Made by a program: the position numbers and the translations under genes
Assembly (NCBI RefSeq): GCF_001602525.1
Contig: NZ_LSYT01000015.1
Location: forward strand, 17,963-81,962
Direction of reading: 5' to 3'
Origin: Flavobacterium chilense
GTDB taxonomy: Bacteria > Bacteroidota > Bacteroidia > Flavobacteriales > Flavobacteriaceae
Length of the DNA: 64,000 nt
Shown here: positions 43,608-51,888 of the stretch, piece by piece
Numbering within the stretch: position 1 is the first letter of the stretch
Layout: each line of letters opens with the position of its first letter
The notes under the pieces: generated by a model
The model's input: only the letters and a program-made list of their open reading frames with translations
Told to the model about the DNA's origin: nothing
The model's database searches: none

Positions 43608-44966
43608 ATGAAACAAAGAATCAATTTATTAATAGGCTTTTCTGTGATTGCTTTGATTGTTTTATCAACGGTTCAATGCTATTTGGTTAAAACTACTTAT
43701 GACTATAAAGTAGCTCAGTTTCATACCGAAATCAAGAACAAAATTGCTCAAATCACTAACAATTACAGCGATATTGACTCTGTACTTGTTTCTAAAAAAG
43801 AAGAACTTTACAAGCAATTATCACAAAACTATATTCAGGGAAAAAATACCAAATCTGAGGTTAAAAACTATATTCTGGAAAATGAATATAATGATGTCTT
43901 AACACAAAAAATTCAGCGTAAGCTAAAAAGAGATTTACCCAACTTACAAATAGATTTTGCTATTGTACTCAATAAATTTATACTGTATCAAAACAAAATA
44001 AAAGCAGATACCATTTTCTCTGAAAAGCCTTTTATCAAAAACAAATTATACGGAAATCTGTCTTCTATAAATCAGGCTTTTTTGGTTCGAAATTATGTCA
44101 GGACCATGAACGGAATAACTGAAAATCACGAATATAAATTATTGACCGAAGATTCAATGTACGTTTCGGTTATCGATTGGGAAATGATTATTTTAAAGCG
44201 AATGACTTTTATTCTGATCTTGTCTTTGCTGTCGATCGTTACCATAATCAGTCTTTTTATAATTGCGATAAAAGCATTAATTAAACAGAAAAAAGTAAGC
44301 GATGTTAAAACCGATTTCATCAACAATATTACACACGAACTCAAAACACCCTTGGCTACTTTAGGGATTTCGACTAAAATTTTAGAACAGAAAAACATTC
44401 GTGACAACGATGAAAATTTCAATAACATTGTCAGTACCATTTCACGTCAGAACAATCGTCTTCAAAATCTAATTGATCAGGTTATGATCAATTCTTTGGC
44501 AGAAAATGAACTTGAATTACAAAAGGAAAAAATTGAAACAGAAGATTTTCTGCTTTCGATTGTAAACGATTTCAGGATCACGTTTCCAAATATTACAATT
44601 AAAACTGATTTTCAAACTCAAAATACAAGTCTGATTCTGGATAAATTTCATTTAACCACTGCGCTTGTAAACGTACTTGAAAATGCCGTGAAATATGGTT
44701 CAAAAATTATTACGATAAAAACCAAAACTGCCGAAAAACAATTCTCGATAAGTATTGAAGATGACGGAATTGGAATTGAAAAAAGCAAACAATCGCTACT
44801 TTTCGAAAAATTTTATCGTGTAGAACAAGGAAATCTTCACAATACAAAAGGTCTTGGTTTAGGACTTTATTATGTTGATCAGATTATAAAAGCGCATCAG
44901 GGTTCTATTGCTGTTATGAGCGATTTAGGAAAAGGTGCTGTGTTTACCATAATGTTTAAAATTTAA
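43608..44966 (+). CDS. Sensor histidine kinase
   Basis: Inner-membrane two-component sensor of 452 residues. The ATG at 43608 is used; the TTG at 43587 is part of the -7 box. Two membrane segments (about 4-24 and 199-225) bracket a ~170-residue periplasmic sensor with no recognised fold. HisKA has the phospho-acceptor in NNITHELKTPLATLG. HATPase motifs are ENAVKYG (N box), EDDGIGIE (G1) and GLGLGLYYV (G2). The paired regulator starts 10 bases downstream. Signal unknown. Confidence 0.93.
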   Translation: MKQRINLLIGFSVIALIVLSTVQCYLVKTTYDYKVAQFHTEIKNKIAQITNNYSDIDSVLVSKKEELYKQLSQNYIQGKNTKSEVKNYILENEYNDVLTQKIQRKLKRDLPNLQIDFAIVLNKFILYQNKIKADTIFSEKPFIKNKLYGNLSSINQAFLVRNYVRTMNGITENHEYKLLTEDSMYVSVIDWEMIILKRMTFILILSLLSIVTIISLFIIAIKALIKQKKVSDVKTDFINNITHELKTPLATLGISTKILEQKNIRDNDENFNNIVSTISRQNNRLQNLIDQVMINSLAENELELQKEKIETEDFLLSIVNDFRITFPNITIKTDFQTQNTSLILDKFHLTTALVNVLENAVKYGSKIITIKTKTAEKQFSISIEDDGIGIEKSKQSLLFEKFYRVEQGNLHNTKGLGLGLYYVDQIIKAHQGSIAVMSDLGKGAVFTIMFKI

Positions 44967-44976
44967 TTTATTCCTT

Positions 44977-45666
44977 TTGAAAAAAATACTTTTAGCCGAA
45001 GATGATGCTGATTTTGCGAATGTTCTAAAACAATATTTAGAATTGCATCAATATGACGTTTTCTGGGCAGAAAACGGCGAAATAGCCTTAGAATATTTTA
45101 AAAACCAAACTTTTGATATTTGTGTTTTTGATGTTATGATGCCTAAACTCGACGGATTTTCTCTGGCAGAAAAAGTGGTCAAAATTAATCCCGAAGTTCC
45201 GTTTATTTTCCTGACAGCCAAAAAATTAAAAGAAGATAAAATCATCGGACTTAAATTAGGTGCCGACGATTATATCATAAAACCTTTTGAAGCCGAAGAA
45301 CTGATTTTGCGCCTGCAAAATATCTTAAAAAGAATGGAGCAAAAAAGAAGTCTAAACGGAAATCACAGCATCGAAATAGGTTCTTATATTTTCGACAATG
45401 AACGCTTAACTCTTAATTCAAAAAATCATGTTCAACAGCTTACAGAAATGGAAGCTTCTCTTATTGAGTATTTGTATCTCAATCATAATCAGTTACTAAA
45501 GCGAGAACAAATTCTAATGTCTGTATGGAAAAAAGATGATTATTTCTCCGGTCGAAGTATGGATGTTTTTATCAGTAAACTTAGAAAATATTTTAATTCT
45601 GATCCTAGAATTAGTATTGAAACGGTACGAAGTATTGGTTTAGAATTTAAAATAGAAAAACCTTGA
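44977..45666 (+). CDS. OmpR-family response regulator
   Basis: DNA-binding response regulator of 229 residues. The receiver domain (1-118) has acidic residues at 9-10, phospho-acceptor Asp52 in VFDVMMPKLDG, and the conserved Thr/Lys in FLTAKK. The winged-helix output domain (about 128-229) ends VRSIGLEFKIE. Translation starts at TTG (44977), giving MKKILLAEDD; there is no usable ATG. It is 10 bases after the kinase stop. Likely targets are the GTTAAT repeats at 43530-43557. Confidence 0.93.
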   Translation: MKKILLAEDDADFANVLKQYLELHQYDVFWAENGEIALEYFKNQTFDICVFDVMMPKLDGFSLAEKVVKINPEVPFIFLTAKKLKEDKIIGLKLGADDYIIKPFEAEELILRLQNILKRMEQKRSLNGNHSIEIGSYIFDNERLTLNSKNHVQQLTEMEASLIEYLYLNHNQLLKREQILMSVWKKDDYFSGRSMDVFISKLRKYFNSDPRISIETVRSIGLEFKIEKP

Positions 45667-45682
45667 CGAATCAAGGTTTTTT
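45656..45682. terminator. Bidirectional terminator overlapping the response-regulator stop codon
   Basis: AAAAACCTTGA (45656-45666) pairs with TCAAGGTTTTT (45671-45681) around a CGAA tetraloop. The left arm contains the TGA stop. It is convergent with the 45698-46240 gene. Confidence 0.88.
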
Positions 45683-45697
45683 GATCTGTTTCTGAAT

Positions 45698-46240
45698 TTA
45701 TTTTCCAATAACCCAGCCTAAAGTAAAATTTGCTACAGGAACAAATTCAGTATCATATTTGTCAAAATTTACTCCTGGTCCAATATTAAACTCCAGATTA
45801 AACCTTCCTTTGTAAGTTCGTTGCAATCCCCAAAGGGCAGCAAGTGTAAAAGATGGAACCGCTTCTCTGTAATCTCTGTTTGTTGAAATAGATTCGAATG
45901 TATAAACTGCATTTCCTGCAAAATAATTTCCTGAATTTCGTTCTGTTTTTTTTCCTTTCGCAGCTCTTTTCTCCAAATTATAATAATGGCGAAATTGCTC
46001 ATTGATATTAGGAAATATAGCAAAATTTGAACTATTGGAATTGACAGAAAATCCTAAACTTAAACTCGCCTCAGAATATAATGTGTTTTTTGTATCAAAA
46101 CCATATTCGTAAACAAAGCCAGGCGATAACATATTAATCTTAAATTGATTTTTTTCAACAGAAACTGGATTATCATTTTGTGCATAAACGACACTTGCAA
46201 AAAGAATGGAGAATAATAAAAGAATTTGATTTTTTTTCAT
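45698..46240 (-). CDS. Hypothetical outer-membrane beta-barrel-like protein
   Basis: Exported protein of 180 residues with a signal peptide (MKKNQILLLFSILFASVVYAQ). The mature part has alternating strands (FVYEYGFDTKNTLYSEASLSLGF, seen in parts) and ends FTLGWVIGK, like a small porin-type barrel. No enzymatic motif. Convergent with the response regulator. Possibly part of the same envelope-stress response, but there is no direct evidence. Confidence 0.7.
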   Translation of the reverse strand: MKKNQILLLFSILFASVVYAQNDNPVSVEKNQFKINMLSPGFVYEYGFDTKNTLYSEASLSLGFSVNSNSSNFAIFPNINEQFRHYYNLEKRAAKGKKTERNSGNYFAGNAVYTFESISTNRDYREAVPSFTLAALWGLQRTYKGRFNLEFNIGPGVNFDKYDTEFVPVANFTLGWVIGK

Positions 46241-46425
46241 GTTTGGTTTTAAATTAGTTGCGCCAAAAATAACATTTAAAACAACATAAACTAGTTAAAA
46301 AAAATAAATATTTTCTCACAATAAATAACCCTGCTTTAATCTGCTACTCATTTGCATTTTGTTGTCTACTGTTAATGATATAAGTTTTAAAATCAATTGT
46401 ATAACACGTTATAAAAACTACGTAA

Positions 46426-46433
46426 TACATTTG
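46426..46433 (+). promoter_or_regulatory. -7 promoter element for the 64-residue membrane protein
   Basis: TACATTTG, an exact TAnnTTTG match, ends 27 bases before the ATG at 46461. The nearest TTG (46397) gives a 26-base spacer, slightly long. Confidence 0.4.
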
Positions 46434-46460
46434 TAATGAAACTTTTAAAAACCAATCATC

Positions 46461-46655
46461 ATGAACCTAAAAAGATTTTTTGGAGGATTACTTACTATTC
46501 TTGGAATAGTAGGTTTAATCTACACTGCTGTGATATTTGCAGGAACATCCGGCGAAACACGGGATATTAAATCGTTAATTATTTATGGTATTCTTGGAAT
46601 TGTATTTTTTACTTCCGGAATCAGCTTAGTTCGTGCTACAAAAGACGAATCATAA
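46461..46655 (+). CDS. Small two-segment membrane protein
   Basis: Protein of 64 residues with two hydrophobic helices (about 7-27, GGLLTILGIVGLIYTAVIFA, and 36-57, LIIYGILGIVFFTSGISLV) joined by a short charged loop, ending KDES. The ATG is preceded by an exact -7 promoter box. This class is common in Flavobacteria; the function is unknown. Confidence 0.7.
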   Translation: MNLKRFFGGLLTILGIVGLIYTAVIFAGTSGETRDIKSLIIYGILGIVFFTSGISLVRATKDES

Positions 46656-46659
46656 ACAT

Positions 46660-47577
46660 TTAAGACAATAAAGTATGAGCTATTTTTTCGTACAGAGGAG
46701 TTTTTACGCCATATTTTAAACCTTCATTTACTACAAATCTGGTAAGTGAAGTGGCTTCTATTTTATTACCCGCCAAATAATCCCTGTGCATAGATGAAGT
46801 CGCTTCTTTGGGCGATTTTTCTAGTTTAACGATTGTTTGTTCTACAATGTCGTCTGGTAATTGCAAACCTTTTGCTTTTGCTACCAGTTCGATTTCTTTT
46901 AGTAATTCTACATAAACCGCTTTAGAATCGGCATTTTTTATAATTTCTCCAATATTTTGGTTGAGATAAGAAGTTGCAGAAGCCAATGCCGAAATAAAGA
47001 TAAATTTCTCCCAAACTGTTTCTTCGATATTGTCTACAAGATAACTTTCGATTTTAGCTTTTTGAAGAATACTTTGCAATTCATTTAGTTTTGAAACCTC
47101 AACTGCTTTTGAACCAAAAAACAATTTCTCATAAAAGCCCATTTTCCGAATAGTTCCCGGCAAAGTAATCATCGAAATAATATACACACAACCTTGTAGT
47201 ACATCATTTTGAGGAAATATTTTTGTAATGCGTTCCTGAGCGTCAACACCATTATACAATGGTAAAATTATCGTTTGAGGAACAATACATTTTTGAAGAG
47301 AAAGTAAACTTTCTTCGATATCATAGGTTTTTGTAGCACAAATTAAATAATCCAAAACCCCTATTTCATCCGGATTATTAGACACTATTTTAGGATGAAC
47401 TACGATTTCAGAATCATCAGTTACAATTTTTAATCCGCTTTCTGCAATCGCATTTTGTGTAGTGCCACGAGCAATAAAAATCACTTCGACTTCATCAGAC
47501 TTATAATACGCTTTTGCCAAAAGTCCGCCAAAATAACCACCTACTCCACCAAGTCCTAAAATTCCAATTCTTTTCAT
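46660..47577 (-). CDS. panE: 2-dehydropantoate 2-reductase family protein
   Basis: NADPH-dependent ketopantoate reductase-like protein of 305 residues; the true enzyme makes pantoate for coenzyme A. The ATG at 47577 gives MKRIGILGLGGVGGYFGG, placing the GxGxxG motif at the N-terminus; the longer frame to 47613 is not used. The C-terminal ApbA domain has the catalytic lysine region WEKFIFISALAS and SSMHRDYLAGNKIE. Convergent with the small membrane protein gene (4-base gap). Some paralogues act on other 2-oxo acids, so panE is a family assignment. Confidence 0.85.
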   Translation of the reverse strand: MKRIGILGLGGVGGYFGGLLAKAYYKSDEVEVIFIARGTTQNAIAESGLKIVTDDSEIVVHPKIVSNNPDEIGVLDYLICATKTYDIEESLLSLQKCIVPQTIILPLYNGVDAQERITKIFPQNDVLQGCVYIISMITLPGTIRKMGFYEKLFFGSKAVEVSKLNELQSILQKAKIESYLVDNIEETVWEKFIFISALASATSYLNQNIGEIIKNADSKAVYVELLKEIELVAKAKGLQLPDDIVEQTIVKLEKSPKEATSSMHRDYLAGNKIEATSLTRFVVNEGLKYGVKTPLYEKIAHTLLS

Positions 47578-47667
47578 AAATTTTAAATTAAAAAGTTCGC
47601 CAAAAATTAGCACAAATTAAAAGCAATATAATCCTATCGTTTGCCACTCACTATAAAGCAAAGCAAA

Positions 47668-48918
47668 TTATTCTTCCAAAACAGGATCCAGATTCAACTC
47701 TGTAAAATCACGTTCGCTTTTCGAAATTATAATTGTTGCTACAGTATTTCCAATCAAATTGGTTATAGCACGGGCTTCACTCATAAATTTATCAACTCCC
47801 AGTAAAAAAGCCAAACCTTCGACCGGAATTTTATGTAATGCCGTTAAAGTCGAAGCCAAAACAATAAATCCGCTTCCGGTAACACCTGCTGCGCCTTTTG
47901 AAGTAACCATCAAAATCCCGATGACACTTAAAATTTCAAAAAAACTCAAATGCACATCATACAATTGCGCCAGAAATATAACCGACATGGACAAGTAAAT
48001 CGAAGTCCCGTCCAGATTAAAAGAATAACCAGTCGGGATTACCAATCCCACAACTGATTTACTGCATCCCATTTGTTCCAGTTTTACCATAATACTTGGT
48101 AAAGCGGCTTCAGAAGATGAAGTTCCCAAAACCAGCAATAGTTCTTCTTTAATGTATTTCAGAATCGAAAGAATACTGATTTTGTAGTATCTCAAAATAC
48201 TGCCTAAAACTAAAAAAACAAACAATGCCATTGTCAGATAAACACACAACATTAATTTACCAAGCGGAATAAGCGTTTGCAAACCAAATTTTCCAATGGT
48301 AAAAGCCATTCCTCCAAAAGCTCCGATTGGAGCAAGATACATGACGTATTTTAATCCCGAAAAAACGACTTTCGAAAAGCGTTCCAAGACTAAAATAGTC
48401 TGTTCTCTTTTTTTATAAAAATTCAATGCAATACCACAAATAATAGCTGCAAGTAAAACCTGTAAAGTAAAGTTCGAAAAGAAAAACTGCAGCCAGGAGA
48501 AATTTTCGGCAGCATGGTTTGTATATTGACTGGCATCTCCCAAAGTCAATCCTGATTTATCAATTTTTCCGGGTTTAAAAAAATATGCTATAGTAACTCC
48601 AATAGCCAGAGCAACCGTCGAAACCACTTCAAAATAGCCCAGTGCTTTAATACCAATTCGTCCTACTTTTTTCAGATTTCCCATTCCGGAAATTCCCAAA
48701 ACAATCGTCAAAAAAATAATCGGTCCAATAAAAAGCTTGATAAGTGCAATAAATTTAGCCCCCAATATTTCCATTTTTATACCATTTTGGGGCGAGAAAT
48801 GTCCGAGTAAAATCCCTGCAATAATAGCGATCAGGACCCAAAAAGTAAGATTGGTTACGATAGTATAAAAAACACCTTTTTTAGGTTTAGAGGTTGTTTT
48901 TGGAGTGGTTATATTCAT
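47668..48918 (-). CDS. Dicarboxylate/amino acid:cation symporter (DAACS family)
   Basis: Inner-membrane symporter of 416 residues, GltP/DctA type, bringing in glutamate, aspartate or C4-dicarboxylates with H+ or Na+. The hallmark hairpin LGTSSSEAALPSIM and substrate/cation segment PTGYSFNLDGTSIYL are present, and about eight hydrophobic segments with two re-entrant loops fit the family. The -7 box lies just before it, right at the 3' end of rnpB. Substrate preference is not readable. Confidence 0.92.
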   Translation of the reverse strand: MNITTPKTTSKPKKGVFYTIVTNLTFWVLIAIIAGILLGHFSPQNGIKMEILGAKFIALIKLFIGPIIFLTIVLGISGMGNLKKVGRIGIKALGYFEVVSTVALAIGVTIAYFFKPGKIDKSGLTLGDASQYTNHAAENFSWLQFFFSNFTLQVLLAAIICGIALNFYKKREQTILVLERFSKVVFSGLKYVMYLAPIGAFGGMAFTIGKFGLQTLIPLGKLMLCVYLTMALFVFLVLGSILRYYKISILSILKYIKEELLLVLGTSSSEAALPSIMVKLEQMGCSKSVVGLVIPTGYSFNLDGTSIYLSMSVIFLAQLYDVHLSFFEILSVIGILMVTSKGAAGVTGSGFIVLASTLTALHKIPVEGLAFLLGVDKFMSEARAITNLIGNTVATIIISKSERDFTELNLDPVLEE

Positions 48919-48940
48919 GAAAATAGATTAGAGAGTTTCA

Positions 48941-48948
48941 CAAATATA
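48941..48948 (-). promoter_or_regulatory. -7 promoter element for the DAACS symporter
   Basis: Minus-strand TATATTTG, an exact TAnnTTTG match, 22 bases before the ATG at 48918 and about 9 bases after the 3' end of rnpB. The symporter promoter is thus squeezed against the RNase P RNA terminator. Confidence 0.5.
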
Positions 48949-48956
48949 TAAAAAAT

Positions 48957-49264
48957 GCAGACCTGTAAGCCGGATTCTGTCTCTGATAAATCAGAGCCTT
49001 ATCATTTATCTAGATTCCGAATTACTTCGGAACTCAAGCTACCTACCCTTCAACAACGGACGAGAAGCCCTTAAATGCTGATATACTTGGTATTTCACCG
49101 CATAGAGTTTACCTGGTTTCACTACAGCATTACCTGTACATACTTTCTGTTGCACTTGTCCTGAAGTTATTGCTAACCCCGACGGGTGTTACCCGCTATG
49201 CTTCTCTATGGTGTCCGGACTTTCCTCCCTCCCAATAAATTGAGACGACGATAAGGCGGTCTGC
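48957..49264 (-). ncRNA. rnpB: RNase P RNA, bacterial class A
   Basis: Catalytic RNA that matures the 5' ends of tRNAs together with RnpA. On the minus strand the conserved core GGAGGAAAGTCCGGAC begins about 30 bases from the 5' end. ACCCGTCGGGG-type and GAAACCAGGTAAACTC segments follow, and the 3' part reads CAGAATCCGGCTTAC. The ends are set by P1 pairing of GCAGACC (49264-49258) with GGTCTGC (48963-48957). A TTTTTTATA run follows the 3' end. At ~308 bases it is short but within range for the type. Confidence 0.93.
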
Positions 49265-49268
49265 GGCG

Positions 49269-49276
49269 CAAAAGTA
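49269..49276 (-). promoter_or_regulatory. -7 promoter element for rnpB
   Basis: Minus-strand TACTTTTG, an exact TAnnTTTG match, starts 5 bases before the predicted RNA 5' end (49264), which fits initiation directly at the P1 helix. Confidence 0.65.
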
Positions 49277-49391
49277 GCGATTTATCTACTAACTATAATA
49301 ATTTAAAATTTTAGTTTTTTGACTTATTATGGTAACATTTTAATTTTAAAATAGTTATCTTTAAAATCCATAATTTTAAAATTCAATTATC

Positions 49392-49685
49392 ATGATTAGA
49401 ATGTATCACTACGCAACTGTTTCAAAAGCTTTAGATCAATTGAATGAAAAAGGATTTACGTTTGATTTTAACTTAAACTCAGACATGATTAAAAAGAATC
49501 CTGAAAAATTTGAAATTGTTCATGTGTATCGATACGAGGGTAATTCTGACCCGGGCGATGAGGCAGTTGTATACGGAATTAAATCAACATCTGGCAAAAA
49601 AGGAGTTTATGTAGCCGGTTTTTCTGCCGATTCTGATCAGGAAACGGCTAAGTTTTTATCTGATTTAAGTATTAAAGGAAGATAA
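49392..49685 (+). CDS. Conserved small protein of unknown function
   Basis: Protein of 97 residues with no signal or membrane segment. It is soluble and acidic (DFNLNSDMIKKNPEKFEIVHVYRYEG, in parts) and ends SIKGR. I recognise it as a small family common in Flavobacteria that databases sometimes label phosphoribosylpyrophosphate synthetase, but no PRPP-binding motif is present, so the name is not adopted. It is monocistronic, divergent from rnpB. Confidence 0.75.
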   Translation: MIRMYHYATVSKALDQLNEKGFTFDFNLNSDMIKKNPEKFEIVHVYRYEGNSDPGDEAVVYGIKSTSGKKGVYVAGFSADSDQETAKFLSDLSIKGR

Positions 49686-49691
49686 TTTTCA

Positions 49692-49768
49692 GGAGCCAAT
49701 TCCTGCTATCCGCTGTATCTTTTCCTTGCTAAAGAAGCAAGAAAAAGGATGCCGCTTCTATCAGGGCT
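49692..49768 (-). ncRNA. Structured RNA-like repeat, copy 2
   Basis: The minus strand reads AGCCCTGATAGAAGCGGCAT at the start and ends in GGCTCC. The distal hairpin is CTTTTTCTTGCT pairing with AGCAAGGAAAAG (12 pairs, one G-U) around a 5-base loop. The sequence of these arms differs from copy 1 (28099-28174), but both pair, which is covariation. The flanks AGCGGA and AGCAGGA are shared. A basal AGCC-CTG / CAG-GAATT-GGCT helix can form. It lies downstream of and co-oriented with the LysM gene. Confidence 0.6.
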
Positions 49769-49854
49769 AAAGCAATAATTTTCAATAGAAAAATTGTTTT
49801 TTATGCCACGCAGATTTTACAGATTTGCAAAAAAAAATCTCATTTTATGTCACC

Positions 49855-49908
49855 CTGAGCGAAGTCGAAAAACTTGCCAATTGAAGCGTAGGCTTCGACT
49901 TCGCTCAG
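49855..49908. repeat. Intergenic inverted repeat with CTGAGCGAAGTCGAA arms
   Basis: Perfect 15-bp arms (49855-49869 and 49894-49908), with TGTCA/TGACA extending the stem after a 2-base mismatch. Similar GAGCGAAGTCGAA stem-loops are dispersed in many Flavobacterium genomes. It may act in termination or be a REP-like mobile repeat. Confidence 0.75.
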
Positions 49909-49928
49909 CCTGACAATTAAAGTTCACA

Positions 49929-49960
49929 AAAAAAGTCCATCATAAATGACAGACTTTTTT
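49929..49960 (-). terminator. Terminator of the LysM gene
   Basis: AAAAAAGTC / GACTTTTTT stem of 9 bp with a 14-base loop, T-rich on both sides, 20 bases after the LysM stop. Confidence 0.75.
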
Positions 49961-49979
49961 AAAACAGATCATAATGAAA

Positions 49980-50351
49980 TTATGCTGTTGGTATCTTGAT
50001 TTTCCAGCCTGGCTGAATCAGGTCAGGATTTTTAATAATATCTCTATTGGCTTCAAAAATCGATTCCCACGAAACACCATGTGCTTTACCAATTTTCGAT
50101 AATGAATCACCACTCTGAATCGTATAATCTGTTGTTGCTCCTTCGGTAACAGCAATATTCATCACCACATCTGCAGATCTGAATTCAGGATCTATTTTTC
50201 CGTAAGCGTTCCAAAGCTTTTCTTTGTCATCAGCAGATTTGGCTGTACCATCTATATACAACACATTATCCTGTTCTCTTACCTGTAAATTAGCTATGCC
50301 TAAATTAGTAGCTAAATCAGTTAACTCTTTGTATTTATCTTGCAAACTCAT
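49980..50351 (-). CDS. LysM domain protein (YgaU/Kbp-like)
   Basis: Protein of 123 residues. The N-terminal ~65 residues form a BON-like alpha/beta fold (LQVREQDNVLYIDGTAKS). The C-terminal LysM domain is YTIQSGDSLSKIGKAHGVSW to PGWKIKIP. E. coli Kbp/YgaU has this BON-LysM order and binds K+. No signal peptide is seen, so it may be cytoplasmic like Kbp. It starts 7 bases after the BON lipoprotein gene and is likely co-transcribed. Confidence 0.87.
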   Translation of the reverse strand: MSLQDKYKELTDLATNLGIANLQVREQDNVLYIDGTAKSADDKEKLWNAYGKIDPEFRSADVVMNIAVTEGATTDYTIQSGDSLSKIGKAHGVSWESIFEANRDIIKNPDLIQPGWKIKIPTA

Positions 50352-50358
50352 AGCACAC

Positions 50359-50838
50359 TTATTTAACGGTTAATTTATTTTCAACTTTTTTAGGCTTTAA
50401 TTCCTGTACGCTTTTTATCAAATTAGGCAATTGGTCTTTTTTGATATTTCCCGTAAGGGTTACCACACCATCTTTTACAGTAGCAGTCACACCATTATAT
50501 GTTTTCACCACTTCATTTACCGAAGTAGTCAAAACGCTATCCGCATTAATTTCAACGGGAGCAGTTGCAATCTCAGGTTCCGGAGCCGGAATCTCACAGT
50601 TATTCACCACTGTTTTAACTCCCTTAACACCTTTAACAATACTCTCTGCATTTTGTTTTAATGCTTCATCTTTACAAATTCCGGAAATAGTAGCAACACC
50701 TTTTACTACAGTCACTTCTACTCCTGGAAGAGCATTAATTTTTGCGTTAACTTCTTTTTGAATATCCGCGTCTTTAGGACCACAAGAGACTAACAAAAAG
50801 ACAAAACTCATTGCTAATAAAATAGATTTAATCTTCAT
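50359..50838 (-). CDS. BON domain lipoprotein
   Basis: Lipoprotein of 159 residues. The signal sequence ends in the lipobox LVSC (Cys at about 19). Two BON domains follow (about 25-82 and 100-159), each with the V.V..GV.TI.G or V.V..GVVTLTG pattern, joined by a Pro/Glu-rich linker (PAPEPEIATAP). Family knowledge: BON lipoproteins such as OsmY and DolP bind phospholipids and protect the outer membrane. It is immediately upstream of the LysM gene, so the pair may work in envelope maintenance. Confidence 0.9.
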   Translation of the reverse strand: MKIKSILLAMSFVFLLVSCGPKDADIQKEVNAKINALPGVEVTVVKGVATISGICKDEALKQNAESIVKGVKGVKTVVNNCEIPAPEPEIATAPVEINADSVLTTSVNEVVKTYNGVTATVKDGVVTLTGNIKKDQLPNLIKSVQELKPKKVENKLTVK

Positions 50839-50946
50839 AATGATATTTTTTAGTTAATTAAAAACTTAAAGTTAACCAATTAAATATCAATATTTTACAC
50901 AATTACGTTAATAAATTTATATTTTTCCCACTTCTGGAATTATTTT

Positions 50947-51396
50947 CTATTGGTGCTGCGTTACATCATTGTATTGCCACAGAACGTTTATAATTTTCCA
51001 TTCTCCATTGGTTTTTACAATATGCATATAATCTATCCAGGCATCTGCTAATAATTTAACCGAAGCTGTTCTCGCTGAAACATCAAGCAGCTTAACCTCT
51101 TTTCTTGGATTTTTTGGAAATTTATCGCCTTTTATATTATAAGTCTCTGCAAGAATAACCATGTTCTCTGCAAAATATTCTGAGATGAAATCCTTTTGGG
51201 CAGTTTTATTTCTAAACACAGATCTTTTGACCAATCTGGGATGCAAAGCGCTTTCCATTAATTTAGGATTTGGATTATGCTGCGCCTCAATGTAAGCCAA
51301 AGCAACACGTTTAATATCAAGCGTATCCTGAGCAGTTTGCGCCTGAGACTGAAAAGAACAAAATACAATTGCGATCACTAATAGGTATTTTTTCAT
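50947..51396 (-). CDS. Secreted NTF2-like (lumazine-binding superfamily) protein
   Basis: Exported protein of 149 residues with a signal peptide (MKKYLLVIAIVFCSFQSQAQ). The rest has the cone-shaped NTF2-like layout: an N-terminal helix (DTLDIKRVALAYIEAQ), HPRLVKRSVF, then strands ending GEWKIINVLWQYND. This subfamily usually lacks catalytic residues. The 51402-51875 gene ends 5 bases upstream, so they may be co-transcribed. Function unknown. Confidence 0.8.
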   Translation of the reverse strand: MKKYLLVIAIVFCSFQSQAQTAQDTLDIKRVALAYIEAQHNPNPKLMESALHPRLVKRSVFRNKTAQKDFISEYFAENMVILAETYNIKGDKFPKNPRKEVKLLDVSARTASVKLLADAWIDYMHIVKTNGEWKIINVLWQYNDVTQHQ

Positions 51397-51401
51397 GGAA
51401 A

Positions 51402-51875
51402 TTAGGGTTTTAAAATAAAAATTAACTCTTCTAACTGGGGTATTGACATTTTAACAACTGATTCGACCTGATCTTCTTTAGAAGAAAGAACCAGAACAGC
51501 TTCATTATCTTCCTCATAACCAACTGATTTAAAAGAATATTCCAGATCAGAAAATATCATTTCCTTTTTAGCATCTTTAAACCAGCCATAATTTGCTTCA
51601 TAAATGACTTTATTTTCTAAAATATTTATGGTTTCTTCTCCATAAGTATTCCATAAAGCAACTCTGAGAAGATAAAATCCCAAAAGCGAGAATATTCCAA
51701 CAGCAATAAAATATCCAATATTTAAACCGCTTCTGTTTGCTATACTTAAAATAACCCCGATTAAAGGAAAAATAAAAAAGGCAAAAGCAAAAAAGAATAT
51801 TATAATTCTGATTATCAACGGCGATTTTTTAACTTTTAGATTTAAAGTGTTGTTTATAAAGTTGAATTGCTGCAT
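51402..51875 (-). CDS. Hypothetical membrane protein
   Basis: Protein of 157 residues with two hydrophobic segments (about 20-45, IIRIIIFFFAFAFFIFPLIG, and 55-75, GYFIAVGIFSLLGFYLL), a charged N-terminus and a C-terminal soluble beta-rich domain (ENKVIYEANYGWF, EDNEAVLVLSSKED). No family was recognised. It follows the 213-residue gene by 13 bases and precedes the NTF2-like gene by 5, forming a small minus-strand run. Confidence 0.7.
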   Translation of the reverse strand: MQQFNFINNTLNLKVKKSPLIIRIIIFFFAFAFFIFPLIGVILSIANRSGLNIGYFIAVGIFSLLGFYLLRVALWNTYGEETINILENKVIYEANYGWFKDAKKEMIFSDLEYSFKSVGYEEDNEAVLVLSSKEDQVESVVKMSIPQLEELIFILKP

Positions 51876-51888
51876 CTCTTTAAATTAA

